In this document: in pieces, positions 25,911-35,430 of the stretch
How the letters are laid out: every line of letters begins with the position of its first letter
Numbering within the stretch: the first letter of the stretch is position 1
From: an uncultured Lachnospiraceae bacterium
GTDB lineage: Bacteria; Bacillota; Clostridia; Lachnospirales; Lachnospiraceae
Reading direction: 5' to 3'
NCBI GenBank assembly: GCA_947177165.1
Contig: CAMWTP010000006.1
Coordinates: 1-64,000 of the forward strand
Length of the DNA stretch: 64,000 bases
Position numbers and translations under genes: made by a program
Notes under the pieces: generated by a model
Told to the model about the DNA's origin: nothing
Database searches by the model: none
Seen by the model: the letters and a program-made list of their open reading frames with translations, nothing else

Positions 25911-26918
25911 ATGAATACCCACATTGAGATAAAAAACGCCAGAATACCCAATTTTGAGGAGGTTACGAGTGAAATGATTCAAGTTTATGAGAATGAAAAC
26001 AGGGCAGCAATAGGATTAGGAACATACCTTGGTTCTTTTTCCGACGAGGATTCGAAGCAATACATAGACGCGATAACATATGCGGTAAAAAATGGGATTG
26101 CGGCGATCGACACAGCCATCAATTACAGAGGGATGCGCTCAGAAAAAGATGTCGGAAATGCCGTGAACGCGCTGATTTCATCTGGTGCGATCAAGAGAGA
26201 AGATATCGCTATCGCGTCGAAGGCGGGACTTTTGTTCGGCGATATCACGAGCGGGCGGAACCCGATGAAGTGTCTGCAGGAAGTGTTGGCGCCAAAGGGA
26301 ATCCAGCTGAGTGATTTCTGTGAATATGATGGGCTGTATCAGACATTGAATCCGGATTTTTTTGACATCGCACTGCAGCTCAGTCTTCAAAATCTGGGAA
26401 TCGACATGCTGGATATCCATTACATTCATATTCCTGAAATCACACGTGCCAAATTGACAGATGCGGAATTTTACGAGAGAATCGCAAAGCTTTTTGCGTG
26501 GTACGAGGATAAAGTGGCAGAAGGGAAAATCAGGTATTACGGATTGGCTCTTGAGCTGTGTGCCATGGAACCGGAGGAAGAAAAATGGTACATTAATGTC
26601 GAAAAGGCAGGCCACATTGCAAGGGAAATCAGCAACGGAAACAGTCATTTCAAATACATTCAGATTCCCTATAATATCCAATATCCGTATGCTGCCACAG
26701 TGCGGAACCAGTCGTACAAAGGGGAGAACTGTTCGCTGGTGGACGCTGCACACCAAATGGGATTGAGAGTGATTGGAAGCAAGCCCTTGTGCGGCGGTAA
26801 AGGATTTGAGAAAGCCACTTTGAGGGAAATGATTTCGTTTGCGCTGAACGGTGTGGACGCAATCAACGTTGGCAGTAAGAATAAAAATCATATTCAGGAA
26901 ATATTGGATTTGCGATAA
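25911..26918 (+). CDS. Aldo/keto reductase
   Basis: A 335-aa NAD(P)H-dependent oxidoreductase of the aldo/keto reductase barrel. GLGTYLGSF is the first strand, AIDTAINYRG holds the catalytic Asp and Tyr, DIAIASKAG the catalytic Lys region, and DMLDIHYIHIPE replaces the usual D-x-x-x-x-H-x-P motif with H. Later KIRYYGLALE and the cofactor-site segment INVGSKNKNHIQE are recognisable. The protein opens with an unusual ~28-residue extension before the barrel. ATG 25911 follows AAAGG. Substrate unknown. Confidence 0.85.
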   Translation: MNTHIEIKNARIPNFEEVTSEMIQVYENENRAAIGLGTYLGSFSDEDSKQYIDAITYAVKNGIAAIDTAINYRGMRSEKDVGNAVNALISSGAIKREDIAIASKAGLLFGDITSGRNPMKCLQEVLAPKGIQLSDFCEYDGLYQTLNPDFFDIALQLSLQNLGIDMLDIHYIHIPEITRAKLTDAEFYERIAKLFAWYEDKVAEGKIRYYGLALELCAMEPEEEKWYINVEKAGHIAREISNGNSHFKYIQIPYNIQYPYAATVRNQSYKGENCSLVDAAHQMGLRVIGSKPLCGGKGFEKATLREMISFALNGVDAINVGSKNKNHIQEILDLR

Positions 26919-26919
26919 C

Positions 26920-27885
26920 CCTCCAGAACATATTATATGTAAGTTTACACGTAATCAAAATGGGTGCGGTGTTAGTTATTACACAATGTTTCCGTTGAGC
27001 TTTACGGAATTTTGCAGGGTTTTTGGCGCGGAAACAGCGTTGAAAACAATTGACCTATATGGTCAGTCTGAAAGCGGCGCATATGAGCAGCTGACAAAAT
27101 TGTATGATTTATATATTCGGATTGGCGGATATCCAGAAGTTGTCAAGCGTTATATCAAATCAAAGGATGTCGGAGAATGTTATAATGTCATAGAAAAATT
27201 GCTGAGTACCTATAAAGATGAGTCCCGGAATTATTTTTCATCACCGAGGGAAGTGGAAATCTTTGATGTCGTATACCGTGAGGCTTTGCGGGAGATGTGC
27301 AATGAGAAACGCGGGACCGGGAAAAATATGGTCGAAACGATAACTTCGCTTGCGAAGGCAAACACAGAGCTGCTGGTGAATAAGAATGAGGTATCTGCTG
27401 CTGTGGTATGGCTGAAATACACAGGAATACTGGGCGTATGTAGTCTGGCTGTCAACGGTGATCTCACCCAAATAGTGCCAGACAGAAGAATGTATTATGC
27501 GGATTGCGGGATTGCATCCTATCTGTCAGAGCGATACATGATTGACAAGACTGCCCTGACCGGGCTGCTGGCAGAGACTTTTGTGTACAACGAACTGCAC
27601 CGGCTGTTCAAAGTTCCCTACACCAGACGCAGGGTGAAGGAAGACGAGGTCTGCTTTTCTGTCTATGAGCAGTATGAGCTGGATTTCATCGTTGTTGATA
27701 AAAGGGATGTCATATACGGTATCGAAGTAAAGGCGAAAGACGGCAATCCCAAGTCTCTGAAAGTGTTTATCGACAGGCGTTTCGTGGACAGGGGAATCGT
27801 GGCTAAGCCGACAGTGGGCGGTCATGGCGATCTATTTGACACGATCCCGATCTATGCGGTTGGATGCAGTTTTCCGTATGATTGA
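26920..27885 (+). pseudogene. DUF4143 ATPase, lacking its AAA domain
   Basis: From two bases after the aldo/keto reductase stop, an open frame of ~320 codons encodes the C-terminal part of the common 'AAA ATPase + DUF4143' family: YYTMFPLSFTEFCRVFG, LYIRIGGYPEVVKRYIK, TITSLAKANTELLVNKNEVS, MYYADCGIASYLSERYM, LLAETFVYNELHR, and a PD-(D/E)XK-like end VYEQYELDFIVVDKRD and YGIEVKAKDG. The N-terminal ~130 residues with Walker A and B are missing and no start codon with a binding site is visible. It is a 5'-truncated gene, possibly from a deletion that joined it to the reductase gene. Confidence 0.8.
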
Positions 27886-27971
27886 AAATGATTCGGAGCA
27901 GCACTCCCGTAAAAATATTGTTTTGTGCTTTGGCTGGACAGTTTCTTTTACCGACAGGCGGAGGGAAAACA

Positions 27972-28793
27972 ATGAATACAGAGGAGAAAATGAACAGATA
28001 TGCCCAATATCTGATTCAGAAGGAATTTGCAGAAAATACCAGGATAGTATATCTGCGGCAAGCGAAATTATTTCTGGACTTTATGGGGGACAGAGATATT
28101 AACAAAAAGCAGGCAATCGCGTACAAACAACAGCTGATCACCGGAGGCAAAAGTCCGGCGAGTATTAATCTGTACATCACTGCATTGAACTGTTATCTAA
28201 AATATGAAGGTATGGATAACTGCTATATCAAAACAGTCAGGTTCCGGAAAAACCAATGTCCAGATAATATTATCAGCACAGAGGAATATCAGCGGTTGCT
28301 TCTGTGCGCGAAAAAGTGCGGGTATCAGAAATATTATTGTATTATGCGAACGCTGGCAGCGACAGGAATCCGTATCAGTGAACTGTCAGGGTGTACAGTG
28401 GAGGCGCTGCATCAGGGCAGGTTTGTGATATGCAGCAAGGGCAGACTGCGGGAAATCTATCTGCCGGAAAAGCTGATCGCAGAGCTTGAGTGTTACTGTG
28501 TGGAGGAGCAGATCACATCTGGTGCGGTTTTTCTCGGCAACAGGGACAAGCCGATCAGCAGGAATGCGGTCTATAAGATGCTGATTCATGTGGCGGACAT
28601 AGAGGGAATCTCCAGACAAAAGGTTCACCCGCACAGTTTCCGCCATCTGTTTGCAGTCACCTATATGAAACAATACTCAGATCTGCCAGAGCTGGCGGAT
28701 ATTCTGGGGCATTCCAGTCTTGAGACGACGAGGATTTATACGAGAAATACATCAGATGAGCGACGGAAGCGGATGAATGATCTAAAGTTATAG
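27972..28793 (+). CDS. Tyrosine recombinase / integrase
   Basis: A 273-aa phage-integrase-type recombinase. N-terminal SAM-like core-binding domain (YAQYLIQKEFAENTRIVYLR), then the catalytic domain with Arg in AATGIRISELSG, a lysine strand (FVICSKGRLREIYLP), HxxR in VHPHSFRHLFAV, His in LADILGHSSLETT and the Tyr nucleophile in RIYTRNTS. All five catalytic positions are present. ATG 27972 follows GGCGGAGG. No excisionase or other element genes are adjacent, but two palindrome-containing repeats lie just downstream and could be its sites. Confidence 0.9.
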   Translation: MNTEEKMNRYAQYLIQKEFAENTRIVYLRQAKLFLDFMGDRDINKKQAIAYKQQLITGGKSPASINLYITALNCYLKYEGMDNCYIKTVRFRKNQCPDNIISTEEYQRLLLCAKKCGYQKYYCIMRTLAATGIRISELSGCTVEALHQGRFVICSKGRLREIYLPEKLIAELECYCVEEQITSGAVFLGNRDKPISRNAVYKMLIHVADIEGISRQKVHPHSFRHLFAVTYMKQYSDLPELADILGHSSLETTRIYTRNTSDERRKRMNDLKL

Positions 28794-28828
28794 CGAGCAA
28801 TAACAATGGGTAAAGGAAACTGACAGGC

Positions 28829-29023
28829 GAAAAGTTGAGTCATCATAATACAATATTATGAATACAAAGTCAATTCATTGTCGAAAGGAATTGGAATTTG
28901 AAAAAAGGTGGTTTTATATGGAAACCATCTTTTTGTTTTGTCTGTGAATCAGCTGATAGAAAATGCTGGCAAACCGCGTAGTTATTGAAAAGTTAAGTCA
29001 TCATAATATTGTATTATGATGAC
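28829..29023 (+). repeat. Pair of direct repeats with internal palindrome, after the integrase gene
   Basis: GAAAAGTTGAGTCATCATAA (28829 onward, to 28861) and GAAAAGTTAAGTCATCATAA (28987 onward, to 29023) are near-identical 33-37-base direct repeats. Each ends in a palindrome; in the second, GTCATCATAATA pairs perfectly with TATTATGATGAC. A terminator lies between them. The spacing and position next to a recombinase suggest attachment sites or recombinase-binding repeats. Confidence 0.6.
28901..28937 (+). terminator. Terminator after the integrase gene
   Basis: AAAAAGGTGGTTT pairs with AAACCATCTTTTT around TATATGG and ends in TTTTTG; it is A/T-flanked on both sides, a standard intrinsic terminator. 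Confidence 0.8.
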
Positions 29024-29115
29024 AGGAAATTTTCAAAATATAAAAAACAAAATAATGCAATTTATTACAAAAACTGTTCTGAGAGTATGCGGCGGTATAA
29101 AAGGAGATGGTGCAG

Positions 29116-29880
29116 ATGTTCTGTAATAAGTGCGGCGCAGAGGTAAAGGGCGAGGCACAATTTTGCCCAAAGTGTGGAACAAAAGTAAAGGAGTCAATTT
29201 TTCCAAAAAACGATTTAAAAGAGAAAAATTTCAACATAGAACAGCTATTGCAAAAATGCGGCATTGACCGTTTATTGCAGATTGTCACGAAACAGCAGAT
29301 TATCTGTATAGGTGCGGCGGTTTTGACGGTCATTCTTGGAATTGCACTGATATCTGGAATCAGAAAGGGTTCGAATCATGATACGGCATACATAGGACAG
29401 AAAAATATGGGACAGGGGAACGCGGAATCACCTAGTGCAGGACAAAAGAGTGTGAAACAGGAAAATGAGGAAAAAAATATTGGGGAGCTTACGCTGAATG
29501 AGCAGTTATCTCTGATGAAAGAGTACATGGATACCGGTGACATTCGAGAAGAAGAACTTGTGAATGTCATGGTGGAACAGCATCTGTATGAGCCGGATTT
29601 ATATCTTGGACTGGCAGAGATTATGATCGCAAGGGATCATTCGGATTCTGCGATAGATGTGCTGGTGACTGGATATCAGTATACAAACGATGAACAGATC
29701 AGAAGTAAGCTGTTGGATTTACAGACACGTGTCAAGGTGGGGGATGAAAATGCGGACAAGATTGACAAAGCGCTCAGCATTGCTGAGGATATCGCGGAGG
29801 ATATCGGTTATGGCGAGACGGTAGAAAAAGGGAAAAATCTATTTGACACGCTCTACGGCGTCTATCTTGAAAATAAATAG
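29116..29880 (+). CDS. Zinc-ribbon membrane protein 1
   Basis: A 254-aa protein. N-terminal zinc ribbon FCNKCGAEVKGEAQFCPKCG (two CxxC pairs), a linker, one membrane segment at about 75-98 (IICIGAAVLTVILGIALISG), a Q/N/S-rich stretch, and a ~130-residue helical C-terminal part (TLNEQLSLMKEYMDTGDIRE, LYEPDLYLGLAEIM, AIDVLVTGYQYTNDEQIRS) that looks TPR-like. The ribbon should be cytoplasmic and the C-terminal domain outside. ATG 29116 is favoured over 29107 because GGAG lies at a better distance. First of six same-strand zinc-ribbon genes. Function unknown. Confidence 0.8.
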   Translation: MFCNKCGAEVKGEAQFCPKCGTKVKESIFPKNDLKEKNFNIEQLLQKCGIDRLLQIVTKQQIICIGAAVLTVILGIALISGIRKGSNHDTAYIGQKNMGQGNAESPSAGQKSVKQENEEKNIGELTLNEQLSLMKEYMDTGDIREEELVNVMVEQHLYEPDLYLGLAEIMIARDHSDSAIDVLVTGYQYTNDEQIRSKLLDLQTRVKVGDENADKIDKALSIAEDIAEDIGYGETVEKGKNLFDTLYGVYLENK

Positions 29881-29919
29881 ATCTCAGATAAAACGGGGAT
29901 TAGAACAGGAGAAGATAAT

Positions 29920-31598
29920 ATGTATTGTAAAAATTGCGGGAAAAAAATGCCGGATACGGCAAAATTCTGTACCGCCTGCGGTGCTCCCGCTGGCGGAGGA
30001 CAGTCGACAAAGGTGATGCGGACGCTTGCAGGGGCAGATAAGGGTAAGAGGAAGAATCTTAGCTGGATCATCGCAGTAAGCTCAGCGGCGCTTGTCCTTG
30101 TGATCGCAGCAGCAGGGTTATTTATATTGGGCATGCAAAAAAAGACAGGGTTTGTCGTCAGAGTCGGTTTTAATGTAGAAGATTTGGAACCCTACGAGAT
30201 CCGGTACTATTATAGGAGGGAAAACTTGTCACCGGCTGGTTTGAAGTGGACGACAAACGGTATTATTCGGCGGAAGAGAATGGGGAAAGATGGAATGCCG
30301 ACGGCCTTAATTTTAATTCTTTTGATTGGTATGAATACGGTCAGCTATATGAGAACGGTTCGTATGTAATAGATGGAATGCGGTATAGCTTTGATGACAA
30401 GGGGGAGTGTATTGGACAGACAAAAGTGTTGAAGACGGAAGAGTATTATGGAGAAAATGGTTTGGAAAGGATGCGGAGTTATAATGACGCCGGGAATCTG
30501 ACAGAAGTATGGGCAGATGGTTATTTGATGTTGGATGCCGGAGTGCTGACTGATGTGTGGCCCTATGGAACCAATACTTATAGCTATGACGCAGATGGCA
30601 ATCGGATAAGGATGGAATGTTATGGCATGGAGGGGAATCTGTTAGATTATTATATCTACACTTATGACACAAATGGTAATCAAGTGAAAGCGGAGGGATA
30701 TGAAGAAGACGGCGAGCGGAGCGGTTATTATGAATATAACTACTACGATAGAAACGGGAAGCTGACGAAAAGCGAGGAAGGTTGGAATACAAGAGGTTGG
30801 TATACAGTTGCAAAAGAAATAAGATCTTATGATGGCAGATGGAATGTAACCCAAGTGGAAGGTTGGAATGCAGAAGGAAGTCTAATATATAGTGCAAAGT
30901 TCAGCTATGATGACAATAAAAATTTGGTGAAGGTCGAAGAATGGCAGGAAGGAGATGGAAGTAGTTATACAGAGTACAGCTATGATGATAATAGAAATCT
31001 GGTGAAAGTCGAAGCATGGAGGGAAGGAGATGGAAGTAGTTATACAGAGTACAGCTATGACGATAATAGAAATCTGGTGAAGGTCGATGAGTATGATAGA
31101 AATGGAAATTTAAAAGGATCTAACGAATACGATGATAATGGAAATGAAACGAAATGGGAGGATTATGATGAAAACGGAAATTTACGACGGTATTCAAATT
31201 CCAGTTATGACAGTAGAGGAAAACTGGTGAAGCGCGAATGGTATGATGGAAATGGAAATCTAACCGATTATAGAAATTGGAGTTATGATGGTAAAGGCAA
31301 TCTGACGAAGGACGAATGGTATGATGAAAATGGGCGTGTAATCCAATATATACATTGTAGTTATGATGATAAGGGAAATCTGACGAAAGAGGAGGGTCAG
31401 AGTTATGACGGTGATATGTACTCATATGAGTATATCTGTACTTATGATGACAGAGACAATCTGGTCAGAACGGAGAAATATGATGATGGTCTTCTGCGTT
31501 CTGCCCAAAACTATGACAGTGACGGAGATATTATGAAAGAAGAAAGCTACTCGTCAGATGGTATGCTGTACAGATATACAATCTACAGCTATTACTGA
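29920..31598 (+). pseudogene. Zinc-ribbon protein 2 with YD-like repeats, frameshifted
   Basis: The gene starts at 29920 (after AGGAG) with zinc ribbon YCKNCGKKMPDTAKFCTACG and a membrane segment (SWIIAVSSAALVLVIAAAG). Near 30215 the reading shifts by -1: the first frame runs into nonsense and stops at 30369. The other frame continues GKLVTGWFEVDDKRYYSAEE, a cell-wall-binding-like segment also found in protein 3, then about 20 YD/RHS-like repeats (YDENGNL, YDDKGNLTKEE, YDGNGNLTDY) to 31598. Joined, the product would be ~559 aa: ribbon, membrane anchor and a long extracellular repeat domain. AGGAGGGAAAAC at the shift could also allow programmed slippage, so 'pseudogene' is provisional. Confidence 0.75.
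30903..31090 (+). repeat. Three 75-bp tandem units in the YD-repeat region
   Basis: The 25-codon unit beginning AGCTATGATGA recurs at 30903, 30978 and 31053, with GGAGATGGAAGTAGTTATAC identical in adjacent units. The near-identity at DNA level shows recent duplication, so repeat number probably varies between strains. Confidence 0.85.
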
Positions 31599-31672
31599 TT
31601 TGCAGTCTGCATTGTTCGATATTTGAAGCTTGATGAAAACAGCATCCAATATAATGTGAAAGGGAAAGCAAA

Positions 31673-33691
31673 ATGTATTGTAGTAAATGCGGAAAAGAAA
31701 TACCGGATACGGCAAAGTTTTGTGCTGTCTGCGGCGCTCCGGTTATAGAGAATGGACAGTCAGATGTACCTTTGGAGGCAGAGGCGCAGGACAACAGAAA
31801 ACATACAAAGCAAGTCATGGGAATCGGAATAATCTCCGCGCTGGCAGTCATGATCATGGGGGGACTTTTGTTTTATACCAATAGGAATCCTGTCAGGACA
31901 GACCAGACAGAGCCTGTTCTAATTGAAACCCAGCCGTCGGAATCAGAGAATGTGGCAGAACCGGAAGCCGTGTTCCATACTGGATTCGTCACACAAAATG
32001 GGGAGCTGTATTATTACGATACAAACGGTGAACTGACCAAAGGCTGGTTTGAGGAGAATGGCAGCCGATATTTTGCGGCAGACGAGGGCAGGATTTACAG
32101 AAACGGTTCGTTTGAAATAGACGGTGTGCAATATATATTTGATGGAGAAGGCAGATGTATCGGGGACGAAAGAACATTTGCCGAGGAGGATGCCAATCTG
32201 TGGCAGAGCCTGAACGCGGGCAGCAGTCTGGCAGGGCTGATGACAGTGCTTGCAGAAGGGTATATCGGGGATGGAAGGGTTTATGATGACTCAACAACTT
32301 CCGAGACAGTGCAGGCGGATATCAATCGTCTTTTAAACGGCGAGCCGGAAGGAATAGAACGTTTTTTTGGCGGGGATATTACTATGGCGCAATGTCTGCG
32401 CTATACGCTTGAGAATCAGCCGTCTAATATTGAGGAACTGTGTCAACAATATGGAAATCACTATTATCTGACAAAGGAACAGATGGAATATCTGGTTTAC
32501 TCCGTATGCGGAAAGCAGATCGATATCGACATGTCCCAGGATTCCAGCTGGCATGAACCATACCTGGGATTAGGTGGTGATGCGGGTTACGTTTCATGGA
32601 ATGAACTGCGGAATTTCTCCGTGGGGCGCGTCGATGCCGATACATGGCAGGTGAGAGCTGATGTTTATTTTGGCGAGGATGTGTGGCTTACTTATATACA
32701 GGCATATGTCGAATCCGTGGCGGAGATATGTTTTACGGTAATCAGGAATCCCGACAGCTATTTTGACGGATACAGTATTGCCCGTGCAGAGGTGGAACTG
32801 ACAGGGGAAGACACTGCCTGGAGATACTACTATACAACATATATAGAGGATTTTGAGCAGAGGATCAATAGTCAGATTGATGAGTATGTTTTGGAGTATG
32901 GTCTGAGTGCACAAGGAGTGGCGGATATGAGGACGAGTATCCAGTATGATTTGATCTATATCGACGACGATGATATTCCGGAACTGTATATTGAATATCC
33001 GGTTGATCCGCCCTTTCAGAAAGCGCGTATCATAACTTATTATGACGGACAGCTGGTAGACAGCGGGGATGAATATGACTGGTCGTCCTGCGAATACATA
33101 GAGGGAAGCGGTCTGTGTTATGGTGAATTTGACCGAATGAGCCTACATAGATCTGGCGTGTATAAATTGGAAAATGGTAAATGGCAGATGCAAGGATCAG
33201 GGAGTGGGCAGGGTCATAGTTTTCCATATTTTGAATGGAATGGCACGGAAGTATCGTCGTATGAGGAAATCGAGCGCAATATCGACGCTCTCTATGACAG
33301 GGCGCATTCCAGTAAATGCGGCAAAAGCATGAGTGCACTTGAAGTGATCAAGCTGATCTATCAGGATGCGGAATTGATCTTTTATGATGATGAGTATTAT
33401 GCTGGTCTGAATGATCCGCCGGTTGAGACAGCGTCCAACGAGTCAGCACCCAATGGGATCGTCTCAAATGGAATCCGTTATTTTACGAACAATGATGAAT
33501 TTGAAGCGGCGCTCACCCAGGAGCAGTATGATCAGTGGGTACAACTTGCCGGTCCAAACATATATGCTCAGTTTGGAGGGCAATTATATTTTGAAGGATT
33601 TGACGGCGTTGAGTTAAGGGCGTCCTATGGCACGGTAAGGGTCACTGTCACATACGGCAATCTCGGGATAAGCATTTCCGTACAAAATTAG
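31673..33691 (+). CDS. Zinc-ribbon membrane protein 3 with large exported region
   Basis: A 672-aa protein: zinc ribbon YCSKCGKEIPDTAKFCAVCG, one membrane segment at ~48-68 (VMGIGIISALAVMIMGGLLF), an acidic linker, and a cell-wall-binding-like segment (GELYYYDTNGELTKGWFEEN, NGSRYFAADEG, IDGVQYIFDGEGRC) like protein 2. A long unrecognised extracellular region follows, with an Asp-rich IYIDDDDIPELYIEYP and a C-terminal beta-rich end (RYFTNNDEFEAALTQEQYDQ, GVELRASYGTVRVTVTYG). The start has GAAAGGGAAAG upstream. The last ~60 residues look like a small independent domain. Function unknown. Confidence 0.82.
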   Translation: MYCSKCGKEIPDTAKFCAVCGAPVIENGQSDVPLEAEAQDNRKHTKQVMGIGIISALAVMIMGGLLFYTNRNPVRTDQTEPVLIETQPSESENVAEPEAVFHTGFVTQNGELYYYDTNGELTKGWFEENGSRYFAADEGRIYRNGSFEIDGVQYIFDGEGRCIGDERTFAEEDANLWQSLNAGSSLAGLMTVLAEGYIGDGRVYDDSTTSETVQADINRLLNGEPEGIERFFGGDITMAQCLRYTLENQPSNIEELCQQYGNHYYLTKEQMEYLVYSVCGKQIDIDMSQDSSWHEPYLGLGGDAGYVSWNELRNFSVGRVDADTWQVRADVYFGEDVWLTYIQAYVESVAEICFTVIRNPDSYFDGYSIARAEVELTGEDTAWRYYYTTYIEDFEQRINSQIDEYVLEYGLSAQGVADMRTSIQYDLIYIDDDDIPELYIEYPVDPPFQKARIITYYDGQLVDSGDEYDWSSCEYIEGSGLCYGEFDRMSLHRSGVYKLENGKWQMQGSGSGQGHSFPYFEWNGTEVSSYEEIERNIDALYDRAHSSKCGKSMSALEVIKLIYQDAELIFYDDEYYAGLNDPPVETASNESAPNGIVSNGIRYFTNNDEFEAALTQEQYDQWVQLAGPNIYAQFGGQLYFEGFDGVELRASYGTVRVTVTYGNLGISISVQN

Positions 33692-33759
33692 AAAAAAATT
33701 TCAGGAACCGTTTTGGCAGATGAAAATACAATTTGTAAAAAAGGAAGGAGAACGTGAAA

Positions 33760-34299
33760 ATGGCATTTATGATGACAAAAAAGAGCACAGAAACAGAACA
33801 GAAGCTGGAGCAGTGCGACTGGCAGCTGAGACAGCTTGAAGAGCAGAGAAGGGACTGTCTGGTTGAGATCGGCAGACTCTATGCGCGCAGGACTACCGTG
33901 GAACAGGCGGCAGGCACACCGTATGAGGAAATGCTCACCGAGCTTGACAGGATTGAAACACGCAGCTGGCTTTTGGAAAAGCGCAGACTTGCAATTCAGA
34001 ATCAGCGCAAATGTGAGAAATGCGGGGCAATTTTAAATCTGGACAGCGCATTTTGCAATAAGTGCGGAGAAAAGCTCGAGGAAATAGCACCCGAGGTTTT
34101 GACGGACGAGCCGTTGTGCCCAAACTGCAAGCAGCCCATTGAGGAGGGCAGCACGTTCTGTACCCATTGCGGAGCGAGCATCGAAGGCGCGGCAGAGGCA
34201 CAGAGAGCATCGGTGGGCGGAAATGTATGTCCTTCCTGCGGCGCGCCATGTGATGCAGCAGATGCCTTTTGTATTAACTGCGGCGCCCGGTTAGGCTGA
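33760..34299 (+). CDS. Coiled-coil protein with three zinc ribbons (protein 4)
   Basis: A 179-aa cytoplasmic protein without membrane segment. Residues ~10-80 form a charged coiled coil (EQKLEQCDWQLRQLEEQRRD, YEEMLTELDRIETRSWLLEK). Three zinc ribbons follow: CEKCGAILNLDSAFCNKCG, CPNCKQPIEEGSTFCTHCG and CPSCGAPCDAADAFCINCG, each with two CxxC knuckles. ATG 33760 is chosen; GTG 33754 is too close to GGAG. As the only soluble member of the cluster, it could bridge the cytoplasmic ribbons of the others through the coiled coil; this is a guess. Confidence 0.85.
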   Translation: MAFMMTKKSTETEQKLEQCDWQLRQLEEQRRDCLVEIGRLYARRTTVEQAAGTPYEEMLTELDRIETRSWLLEKRRLAIQNQRKCEKCGAILNLDSAFCNKCGEKLEEIAPEVLTDEPLCPNCKQPIEEGSTFCTHCGASIEGAAEAQRASVGGNVCPSCGAPCDAADAFCINCGARLG

Positions 34300-34337
34300 T
34301 GAAAAGAATTTGAACAAAGGAAGAGGGAGGAAATGTA

Positions 34338-35408
34338 ATGGCACTGTTAGGAAATATTCTTTGGTTTATTTTGGGTGGCTGGTGGAACTTTTTACTGTAT
34401 GGATTTTTGGGATGTGTGTGCTGCGTTACCATTATTGGAATACCGATCGGGAAGGCGCTTTTTCAGTATGCGAAGCTGATGGCGCTGCCGTTTGGCAAAG
34501 TCATTGTAAAGGAAACGGATATCAAGGGAAAAGAAAATGTTGCCGCAGTTCGCCGTGTAGGGGGAACGATAGCGAACATTCTATGGCTGCCGGTAGGTGT
34601 CATCAGTTTCATTTTGAATATCGGGTTAATCGTCGCCAGTGCAATCACGATCGTCGGAATTCCGATTGCGGTGGTGATCGCAAAGAGCTGTACCTTTTTG
34701 CTGTGGCCCGTCGGGGCAAGAGTCATTACCAAACAGGAGGCTGAGACACTCCGGATGGAAAAATCCATGATGAAAGTAATGGGAACAGCGATGGCAGTCG
34801 GAGCTATGACGACACAATCTGCTTCTCCAGTGCTGGAAAACAGACAGGTCATTGGAAGCAAACTGACGGATTCGATCCAGACAGATAAAATCGTGGAATG
34901 GGCGAAACCCTATCTGGAGTACATCGTTGCGGCAGTTGGCTTGATCATTATTTTAATAAGTCTGCTTTTTCGGACGCCTGCAGGATTTATAATAGCTGCA
35001 CCAGTGATGGTGATATCCGCAGTGTTCGGAATAATGAAGCAAAACCATCTAGCTGTATACGCAGTTTTGGGAATTGAGATATTGGTAAATCTGGCGCTTT
35101 GCGCACTAAGGGGTTTTGTATTTATCAGCCTGCTTCAGGTGGTATGCTATATAGGAATCCTCGCATGGTACACAATTGTTTATGTCGACAAAACGGGAAA
35201 TATCAGGGAGAAGCTGTTTCAGCAGACAGCCATACTGCAGGATAAGATTGGGAAAAGTATAAAAAGGGTGACATCAGAGACACCATCAAAATCACCCAAA
35301 ACTACGATTTCAAAAGAGAAGGGAAATCGTTTTTGCAGAAACTGCGGTGCAGCGTGTACCAGTCAGGCAAAATTCTGCCCGAAGTGCGGTTCGGTAATCG
35401 GCAAATAG
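34338..35408 (+). CDS. YccF-domain membrane protein with C-terminal zinc ribbon (protein 5)
   Basis: A 356-aa membrane protein. It begins with a YccF (DUF307) unit: NILWFILGGWWNFLLYGFLG, CCVTIIGIPIGKALFQYAKL, and a second copy of the pattern NILWLPVGVISFILNIGLIV with AITIVGIPIAVVIAKSC. After a linker come about four more membrane segments (~195-285). A lysine-rich tail then carries the zinc ribbon FCRNCGAACTSQAKFCPKCG at the extreme C-terminus. GGGAGG precedes the ATG. Here the ribbon is C-terminal, the reverse of its neighbours, yet topology would again place it in the cytoplasm. Confidence 0.85.
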   Translation: MALLGNILWFILGGWWNFLLYGFLGCVCCVTIIGIPIGKALFQYAKLMALPFGKVIVKETDIKGKENVAAVRRVGGTIANILWLPVGVISFILNIGLIVASAITIVGIPIAVVIAKSCTFLLWPVGARVITKQEAETLRMEKSMMKVMGTAMAVGAMTTQSASPVLENRQVIGSKLTDSIQTDKIVEWAKPYLEYIVAAVGLIIILISLLFRTPAGFIIAAPVMVISAVFGIMKQNHLAVYAVLGIEILVNLALCALRGFVFISLLQVVCYIGILAWYTIVYVDKTGNIREKLFQQTAILQDKIGKSIKRVTSETPSKSPKTTISKEKGNRFCRNCGAACTSQAKFCPKCGSVIGK

Positions 35409-35430
35409 ACAGGCGGAAAGGATATAGATT

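Noticed and set aside
26178..26891. Minus-strand 237-codon frame opposite the aldo/keto reductase
   Set aside because: Antisense shadow; the plus strand has all aldo/keto reductase motifs.
30903..31090. Regular 75-bp repeats considered as CRISPR-like
   Set aside because: They are coding repeats without unique spacers.
30313..31425. Minus-strand frames opposite the YD-repeat region
   Set aside because: Histidine/serine-rich repeats arise from reading the YD repeats backwards.
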